Assembly: GCF_045291395.1 (NCBI RefSeq)
Contig: NZ_CP152342.1
Location: forward strand, 2,046,001 to 2,110,000
Origin: MR-S7 sp000400995
GTDB lineage: Bacteria; Pseudomonadota; Gammaproteobacteria; Burkholderiales; Burkholderiaceae_C
Direction of reading: 5' to 3'
Length of the DNA: 64,000 nt
Shown one piece after another: positions 58,406 through 64,000 of this stretch; the first letter of the stretch is position 1, and every line of letters begins with the position of its first letter. Made by a program: the position numbers and the translations under genes. The notes beneath the pieces are model-generated. The model had not been told where the DNA came from and searched no databases. It worked only from the letters and a program-made list of their open reading frames with translations.

Positions 58406-61400
58406 TGCGGCGCGCGTCCTTCCATGAATTCTTCCTGCGCGAGCATCTGCGCGAGCAGCGCGTCATGCAGATCGCCGGGCTGCTCCCACATGCCGCGGTC
58501 GATGGCTTCGAGCAGCCGGCCCACGATGTCGCCCAGCGCCTGCGGGTTGTGCTCGCGCAGGAACTGGCGCACGGCCTCGTCCTGCACATAGGCTTGCGTG
58601 ACCAGCGCGTAGTGCGTGTCGGAGACGAGCTGCGTAGTCGCGTCGAAGCCGAACAGGTAGTCCACCGTGGCTGCCATCTCGAATGCGCCCTTGTAGCCGT
58701 GGCGCATGGCGCCGGCAATCCACTTAGGGTTGGTGACGCGGGCGCGCACCACGCGGCCGATCTCCTCGGCCAGCGAGCGGATCTTGGCGGACTGCAGGTT
58801 GCCGTGGTCGCCGTGGTAGATGGCGGGCTCGCCACCGCCCAGGTGGCGCACGGCGGCGGCCATGCCGCCCTGGTGCTGGTAGTACTCGCTGGAGTCGAGC
58901 AGGTCGTGCTCACGGCTGTCCTGGTTTTGCAGCACCACGTCGAGCGTCTGCATGCGGCGCTCCAAGGCTTGGCGCGCGGGCACGCCGTCGGCCTGCCGGC
59001 CGTAGGCGAACGCGCCCCAGTGCAGGTAGTGGCGCGCGAAGTCGCCCGCGTCGCTCCACCGGCCCGAGCGCAGCAACTCGTGCATGCTGGCGCCGTAGCT
59101 GCCCGCGGGCGCGCCGAAGATGCGCCACAGCGCCTGTTCATGGGCTTCGGCGCCGTCCATGCCTTGCTGTGTCCACTGCGCAGCATCGCGCAGCACGCGG
59201 GCGCGGATGGGGTTGTCCTCGGCGTCCTCCTCCTGTTCGGCCACGGCGCGCACTGCGGCGTCGAACATCTGCACCACGCCGGGGAAGGCATCGCGGAAGA
59301 AGCCGCTGATGCGCAGCGTCACGTCCACGCGCGGGCGGTGCAGGCCCACGCGCGGGACGACCTCGAAGTCCACCACGCGCTGGCTGCCCGGCGCCCACTT
59401 GGGACGCACGCCTATCAGCGCGAAGGCCTGGGCGATGTCGTCGCCGCCCGTGCGCATGGTAGCCGTGCCCCAGACCGAGAGGCCGATGGCCGCCGGGTAT
59501 TCGCCGTGCTCCTGCAGATAGCGCGCGATCAGCCGCTCGCTGGCCTGCTGGCCCAGCGCCCAGGCGGTCTGCGTGGGAATCGCGCGCGTATCGACGGTGT
59601 AGAAATTGCGCCCCGTGGGCAAGGTGTCGCAGCGCCCGCGCGAGGGCGAGCCGCTGGGCCCCGGCGGCACGAAGCGGCCTTGCAGCGCGCGCGAGAACTG
59701 TCGCAGTTCCTCGCTGCCGCAGGCGTCGAGCGCGGGGGCGATCTGTGCGTGGATGCGGTGCAGGGCCTGCCGTGTCTGCGGCCAGTCCTGGGCGGTCTCG
59801 GGCCGGGCCAGCACTTGCAAGGCCAGCAGTTCCAGCCGCTCGCGCGTGTCGCCGCCGTGGCGCCAGGGGCCGGGGTCGAGTTCGGCCAGCACCTGCGGGC
59901 GCGGCCCGGGCCAGGCGGCGGCCGCGTCCATGTCCAGCGGGTTCCAGTCGCAGCCGGGCAGCAGGTCGGCCGCCAGCGCATTCAGCAAGCCCTGCTCGCC
60001 AGCAGCCGGGTAGCGCGCCAGCGCCAGCAGCGTGGAGTCGCGCAGATGGCCTTCAGGCGAGCGGCCAAAGATGTGCAGGCCGTCGCGTATCTGGGTTTCT
60101 TTAAGCTCGCACAGATAGGCGTCGATGCGCTCCAGGACTTGATCGTCCTGCGCGGCATCCACGCCCAGCTCGCTCAGCAAATCCTGGCCTTTCGCGCAGT
60201 CCAGTATCTGGCGGCGCAGCAGCACGGCCCGGCGCTGGTCGACCAGCAGCGCGTCGTAGTACTCGTCCACCAGCCGCTCCAGCTCCTGCATGGGGCCGTG
60301 GTTCTCGGCGCGGGTGATGGGAGGCATCAGGTGGTCGATGATGACGGCCTGGCTGCGCCGCTTGGCCTGCGCGCCCTCGCCGGGGTCGTTGACGATGAAC
60401 GGATAGACGTGCGGCAGCGGCCCCAGGATGGCGTCGGGCCAGCAGTGTTGCGACAGCGCCAGGCTCTTGCCCGGCAGCCATTCGAGGTTGCCGTGCTTGC
60501 CCACATGCACGACGGCATCGACGGAGAAGCTGTCGCGCAGCCAGAAATAGAACGCCAGGTAGTGGTGCGGCGGCACCCGTTCGGCGTCGTGGTACTGGGC
60601 GTAGTCGTTGCGGCCGTCGAGCGAGCGCGCGGGCTGTATGCCCACGAAGACGTTGCCCAGTTGCAGCCCGGCGACCATGAACCAGCCGTCGCGCAGCAGG
60701 GGGTCTTGCTCAGGTGTGCCCCATTGGGCGGTGATCGCATCGGCCATGCCCTCGGGCAATTGCGCCAGCCGCTCGCGGTAGGCGTGCAGCGAATAGCCCT
60801 GCCGCGCGCGGCGCAGCGGCCATTTGGCGGGGTCGTTGGCAATGCCTTGCTGCAGGCGCTCCATCAATGCCTGGCCGCTGGCGGGGCGCTCTGCCGCACC
60901 GCCCAGGCTCCAGCCGTCGCGCTCCAACTGCGCCAGCAGCGCGATCACGGATTCAGGCGTGTCCAGCCCTACCCCGCTGCCCATGCGCGCTTCGCTGCCG
61001 GGGTAGTTGGCCAGCACCAGCGCGGCGCGCTTGGCGGCGGCGCTCTTGCTGCGCAGCGCGCACCAGCGCCGCGCCAGTTCCGCGATCCATGCCACGCGGT
61101 CGGGCTCAGGCTGGTAGGCCACCACGTCGGTCTGCGTGAGCTCGCAGCGGTGCGCCAGGCCCTTGAAGCTCATGGCGCGCGTCATGATGCGGCCGTCCAT
61201 CTCGGGCAGCACCACCTGCATGGCGATGTCGCGCGGGCGCAGGCCCTGGGCGTCGGCCAGCCAGTCGTCGCGGTTGGCACCGCTGGCGATCACCTGGAGC
61301 ACGGGCACGTCGCCCGCCAGCGCATCCGTATCGCCGCCGCCGCGCGCGTGCTCGCCCAGCGCGGCGAAGGCCGTGGTGTTGAGGATGAGTTGTACGTTGT

Positions 61401-62205
61401 GCGCCACGCACAGCGCGCGCAACGTTTCCAGGCACAGCGCGTCTTTGAGCGATTCGAGCGCCAACGGCAGCGGGTTCAGGCCCTCGGCGAGAAGCGCCCC
61501 GGCCATGGCGTCGAAGGCATCGGTGTTGGCGGCCAGCAGGTGCGAGCGGTAGAACACCAGCATCACCACGGGCGCGCCGGGCTTCCAGCGCGCCTGCAAA
61601 TCGTCGAGGCCGGGAACGCGGCCCGGCGCATCGCCCATCCAGGCCAGCGGCACATGCACGGCCACGGGCGGCAGCACGCGCACCGGCGCGCCCTCCACGG
61701 CACGGCCCAGCCCCCAGGCTGCGCCCATGCGCAGGAATTCGCGCGCATTGCCCAGGCCCCCGGCGCGCAGGTATTGCCACAGCGCGCGGCTGTGCTCGGG
61801 CGCCAGCGTGCCCTTGACCAGCAGTTCGGCATCTTCCTGGCTGTCGCCCGAGAACATCGCCAGCTTCTGCCCCTGCTGCTGCGCGAGCTTGCGCAGTTGC
61901 TCCATGCCATAGGGCCAGGCCGACTCCGCGCCCAGGTGATCGACGATGACCAGCCTGGCATGTTGCAGCACTTCGTCGATGTACAGGTCGAGCGACGCGC
62001 TCTGGCGCAAGTGCAGCAGGTTCGCCAGACGCAGCGTGGGCGCGTCGGGCTCGGCCTGCTGCCACAGCCGGTAGGCATCGGCCAGCAGCGACAGCGTGGT
62101 GTCGGCGGAACTGAGCACCACCATGTCGGCGGGCGTCTGGTCGAGCCGGGTGACGATGCTCTCGTCTTCGACAAAGCCGCCAGGGCGGGTGCTGAGTAGG
62201 TGCAT
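58402..62205 (-). CDS. cobN: CobN, large subunit of aerobic cobaltochelatase
   Basis: 1267 residues. Landmarks: GNVFVGIQPARS, HVGKHGNLEWLPGKSLALS (porphyrin-site region), SVDAVVHVGKHG, MPPITRAENHG, and NPKWIAGAMRHGYKGA near the C-terminus. It inserts cobalt into hydrogenobyrinate a,c-diamide together with an AAA+ and a VWA subunit. Its stop overlaps the chlD-like start (ATGA). The upstream gap to cobW holds a variant palindromic repeat. No cobS or cobT is present in the window. Confidence 0.95.
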   Translation of the reverse strand: MHLLSTRPGGFVEDESIVTRLDQTPADMVVLSSADTTLSLLADAYRLWQQAEPDAPTLRLANLLHLRQSASLDLYIDEVLQHARLVIVDHLGAESAWPYGMEQLRKLAQQQGQKLAMFSGDSQEDAELLVKGTLAPEHSRALWQYLRAGGLGNAREFLRMGAAWGLGRAVEGAPVRVLPPVAVHVPLAWMGDAPGRVPGLDDLQARWKPGAPVVMLVFYRSHLLAANTDAFDAMAGALLAEGLNPLPLALESLKDALCLETLRALCVAHNVQLILNTTAFAALGEHARGGGDTDALAGDVPVLQVIASGANRDDWLADAQGLRPRDIAMQVVLPEMDGRIMTRAMSFKGLAHRCELTQTDVVAYQPEPDRVAWIAELARRWCALRSKSAAAKRAALVLANYPGSEARMGSGVGLDTPESVIALLAQLERDGWSLGGAAERPASGQALMERLQQGIANDPAKWPLRRARQGYSLHAYRERLAQLPEGMADAITAQWGTPEQDPLLRDGWFMVAGLQLGNVFVGIQPARSLDGRNDYAQYHDAERVPPHHYLAFYFWLRDSFSVDAVVHVGKHGNLEWLPGKSLALSQHCWPDAILGPLPHVYPFIVNDPGEGAQAKRRSQAVIIDHLMPPITRAENHGPMQELERLVDEYYDALLVDQRRAVLLRRQILDCAKGQDLLSELGVDAAQDDQVLERIDAYLCELKETQIRDGLHIFGRSPEGHLRDSTLLALARYPAAGEQGLLNALAADLLPGCDWNPLDMDAAAAWPGPRPQVLAELDPGPWRHGGDTRERLELLALQVLARPETAQDWPQTRQALHRIHAQIAPALDACGSEELRQFSRALQGRFVPPGPSGSPSRGRCDTLPTGRNFYTVDTRAIPTQTAWALGQQASERLIARYLQEHGEYPAAIGLSVWGTATMRTGGDDIAQAFALIGVRPKWAPGSQRVVDFEVVPRVGLHRPRVDVTLRISGFFRDAFPGVVQMFDAAVRAVAEQEEDAEDNPIRARVLRDAAQWTQQGMDGAEAHEQALWRIFGAPAGSYGASMHELLRSGRWSDAGDFARHYLHWGAFAYGRQADGVPARQALERRMQTLDVVLQNQDSREHDLLDSSEYYQHQGGMAAAVRHLGGGEPAIYHGDHGNLQSAKIRSLAEEIGRVVRARVTNPKWIAGAMRHGYKGAFEMAATVDYLFGFDATTQLVSDTHYALVTQAYVQDEAVRQFLREHNPQALGDIVGRLLEAIDRGMWEQPGDLHDALLAQMLAQEEFMEGRAPQ

Positions 62206-62216
62206 GCTTCAAAAAT

Positions 62217-62262
62217 GGTAGCTACTTGCGCTTGATGGATAAGCGCTAGAGGCCAATTTGAC
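62217..62262. repeat. Variant palindromic repeat between cobW and cobN
   Basis: TAGCTACTTGCGCTTGATGG-ATAAGCGCTAGAGGCCAATTTG. Belongs to the variant subfamily with the TAGCTnCTTGCGCTTG edge also seen at 3361. Confidence 0.6.
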
Positions 62263-62263
62263 C

Positions 62264-63319
62264 TTAAATTTCCGCACCCGCCAGCGCTGCGCGCAGCACC
62301 GCCGCGTCAAGGTGCTGGCCGATGAACACCAGCCGCGTGGCCTGCGCCTCGCCGTCCTTCCAGGCGCGGTCGAAGTAGGCGTCGAAGCGCCGCCCCACGC
62401 CCTGCACCAGCAGGCGCATCTTCTTGCCCGGCAGCGCGGCGAAGCCCTTGACGCGCAGCACGGCGTGCTGCTGCACGATGGCTTGCAGCGCCTGCATCAG
62501 GCGCTCCTTGTCCACCGCGCCCAGGTCGATGTGCAGCGAGTCGAAGGCGTCGTGGTCGTGGTCTTCATCGTGGTCGTGGTTGGAGTGGCGCTCGTCGATG
62601 TGCGCCTCTGCCGCGCGGTGCTGGCCCAGCAGCACGGCCAGGGGCACGCTGCCTTGCACGGCCTCGACCATCTTGACGGCGGCGGGCACTTCTTCAGCGA
62701 CGAGGGCGCGCACCTGGGCCAGTTCTTCGAGGCTGACCAAGTCGGCCTTGGACAGCACGACCAGGTCGGCGGCGGAAAGCTGGTCTTCAAACAGTTCGTG
62801 CAAGTCGGCCTCGTGGTCGAGGTTGGGGTCGGCCTGGCGCTGTTCATCAACGGCATGCGGGTCGTGCGCGAACTGGCCTGCGGCGGCGGCGGGAGTGTCC
62901 ACCATGGTGACGACCGAGTCCACGGTGAAGACGCTCGCGATCTCGGGCCACTGGAAGGCCTGCACCAGCGGCTTGGGCAGGGCCAGGCCGCTGGTCTCGA
63001 TCAGCAACACGTCGATGGCGTCGCGGCGCTCGGCCAGCGCCTTCATCACGGGGAAGAATTCCTCCTGCACGGTGCAGCACATGCAGCCGTTGGCCAGCTC
63101 GTAGATCTGGCCTTCGGATGCGTCGGCGCCGCCTTCTTCCTTGCAGCCGATGGCGCAGGTCTTGAGGATTTCGCCGTCGATGCCCAGCTCGCCGAACTCG
63201 TTGACGATGACGGCCACGCGCAGGCCTTTGGCCTGTTCGAGGATGTGGCGCATCAGCGTGGTCTTGCCGCTGCCCAGGAAGCCGGTGACGATGGTGGCGG
63301 GGATCTTGGTGGTTTGCAT
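62264..63319 (-). CDS. cobW: CobW, GTP-dependent cobalt metallochaperone
   Basis: 351 residues. Walker A GFLGSGKTT (about 14-22), metal motif GCMCCTV (Cys-x-Cys-Cys), GTPase ETSGLALPKP and LSKAD, then a His/Asp-rich metal loop HSNHDHDEDHDHD, and the C-terminal CobW_C domain. It is thought to deliver Co(II) to the CobN chelatase. ATG 63319 has GGAG before it; an upstream extension in the same frame (MSFFFLGARS) lacks family character. Transcribed between the CbiX-ferredoxin gene and cobN. Confidence 0.94.
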   Translation of the reverse strand: MQTTKIPATIVTGFLGSGKTTLMRHILEQAKGLRVAVIVNEFGELGIDGEILKTCAIGCKEEGGADASEGQIYELANGCMCCTVQEEFFPVMKALAERRDAIDVLLIETSGLALPKPLVQAFQWPEIASVFTVDSVVTMVDTPAAAAGQFAHDPHAVDEQRQADPNLDHEADLHELFEDQLSAADLVVLSKADLVSLEELAQVRALVAEEVPAAVKMVEAVQGSVPLAVLLGQHRAAEAHIDERHSNHDHDEDHDHDAFDSLHIDLGAVDKERLMQALQAIVQQHAVLRVKGFAALPGKKMRLLVQGVGRRFDAYFDRAWKDGEAQATRLVFIGQHLDAAVLRAALAGAEI

Positions 63320-63352
63320 GGATCGGGCTCCGAGAAAGAAGAAACTCAAAAA

Positions 63353-64000
63353 TCAGGGCAAGGCCTTCGGGCCGTGGACGCGCAGCGCCTCATCCACCAG
63401 GCCATGCAGCACGTGCTGCGTGAGCACCCGCCCCATATCGGCCTCGGCCAATGGGCCGTACCACACACCTTCGGGGTAGACGATCATGAGCGGACCATGG
63501 TTGCAGGGGTGCTGGCAACTGGTCTGCAGCAGCATCACGCGCTTCTTGAGGGCCGGCGTCTCGCGCACCGTCTGCGCGAGCTGCGGCCACTGCTGCACGG
63601 CGCCCTTGGCCGCGCAGCGCGGGCCCATGCACCACAGCACGTGGTGCCGATGCTCGGGCACGCTGGACCAGCCCACAGGGTCGCGCTCCCAGGCGTCTTC
63701 TCCGGTCACGGCGGCCACGTCCGGCAGCGCCAGCGAGCGCCGCACCGTGCAGGCCAGCATCTCGGGCAGTTGCGGCGTCTGCAGCAGCGGGTCGGCGAAG
63801 ACGAGCCGGGGGCCATCGGCGCGGCCCGCGCGCCAACGCATGACCAGCTTGTGCAGCCAGCGGCGCAGCGGCGGCTCGTCGGGCGACATGACGGGGACGA
63901 TGACGACGGTGCGGGCAGCGGCGCAGGCGTCGAGCGCCTCGGGCAGCGAGGGGTGCAGACGGTCGGCGAACGCAGGCTGCACCCGCGTCGGCGCGCTGCC
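63353..64000 (-). CDS. CbiX-like domain fused to a thioredoxin-like [2Fe-2S] ferredoxin (5' end outside the window)
   Basis: The reading frame is open to the window edge, so the N-terminus is missing; at least 215 residues are visible. The first part (FADRLHPSLPEALDACAAARTVVIVPVMSP) matches the chelatase fold of CbiX, a sirohydrochlorin cobaltochelatase. The second part has the cysteines of thioredoxin-like ferredoxins: C-M-G-P-R-C-A-A-K-G and S-C-Q-H-P-C-N-H-G, followed by VYPEGVWYGPLAEADMGRVL. Such fusions exist in cobalamin loci. First visible gene of the cob operon, 33 bases before cobW. Confidence 0.82.
   Translation of the reverse strand, partial: GSAPTRVQPAFADRLHPSLPEALDACAAARTVVIVPVMSPDEPPLRRWLHKLVMRWRAGRADGPRLVFADPLLQTPQLPEMLACTVRRSLALPDVAAVTGEDAWERDPVGWSSVPEHRHHVLWCMGPRCAAKGAVQQWPQLAQTVRETPALKKRVMLLQTSCQHPCNHGPLMIVYPEGVWYGPLAEADMGRVLTQHVLHGLVDEALRVHGPKALP

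Noticed and set aside
1..64000. tRNA, rRNA, CRISPR arrays, prophage or insertion sequences
   Set aside because: I searched by eye for cloverleaf ends, rRNA landmarks, regularly spaced direct repeats, transposase and integrase motifs and found none. The repeated palindromes are irregularly spread and not CRISPR.

Overview
The window is about 64 kb of very GC-rich, gene-dense chromosome. Gene content and sequence style suggest a betaproteobacterium of the Burkholderiales, most likely family Comamonadaceae (Acidovorax / Alicycliphilus / Diaphorobacter type): Bug/TctC solute-binding proteins, a complete Sox thiosulfate-oxidation cluster, an egtD-egtB pair, a CobN/ChlD-type cobaltochelatase, and a family of short intergenic palindromes (core AGCGCTTG...CAAGCGCT, often ending ATAGCT/AGCTAT plus a T-run) that recurs at least a dozen times. 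The taxonomic placement is inference. I recognised no rRNA, tRNA, CRISPR array, insertion sequence or phage gene.

Layout. (1) 1-3341: an operon with TctC, an alpha/beta hydrolase that keeps every catalytic residue of fluoroacetate/haloacetate dehalogenases, and the start of a LeuC-like dehydratase, opposite a LysR regulator. (2) 3518-15258: sulfur oxidation. It holds an ArsR regulator with persulfide-sensor-like cysteines, DsrE and a YeeE/YedE sulfur transporter on the minus strand; a SoxH-like metallohydrolase, a thioredoxin-like protein, a cytochrome c and soxCDYZAXB on the plus strand; and a second YeeE/YedE transporter at the end. A stem-loop terminator lies inside the operon between soxZ and soxA. 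(3) 15265-22951: a YejABEF-type peptide importer, split by a plus-strand pair of a periplasmic binding protein and a GGDEF protein. (4) 22997-29398: fabI, a large PLP amino-acid decarboxylase, a putatively exported ATP-dependent DNA ligase, a YdcH-like protein, a diguanylate cyclase and a MinD/FlhG-like ATPase. (5) 29466-35256: pirin, then tetR with an MFS / HlyD / outer-membrane-factor efflux operon in which two genes are frameshifted. (6) 35298-47297: housekeeping and accessory genes, including a TadA-hydrolase fusion, RlhA, MetY, EgtBD and OmpW. (7) 47398-49849: remains of a GntR-controlled catabolic operon ending in a TctC/GST chimeric gene remnant. (8) 49940-55274: two lipoproteins and purL. 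(9) 55663-64000: vitamin B12 genes: a BtuF-like protein, then on the minus strand CbiX-ferredoxin, CobW, CobN and a ChlI/ChlD-type subunit.

The most interesting locus is the ChlI/ChlD gene (56602-58405). Its AAA+ part and its von Willebrand A part lie in different frames. The junction carries an SD-like GGAGG, an in-frame A-AAA-AAG heptamer ten bases later, and a perfect 10-bp GC stem five bases after that. This is the layout of a programmed frameshift cassette that could let one gene make both the small and the medium chelatase subunit. A caution: four other genes carry single-base losses in C/G runs, so the sequence may contain homopolymer errors. The chelatase shift has the opposite sign.
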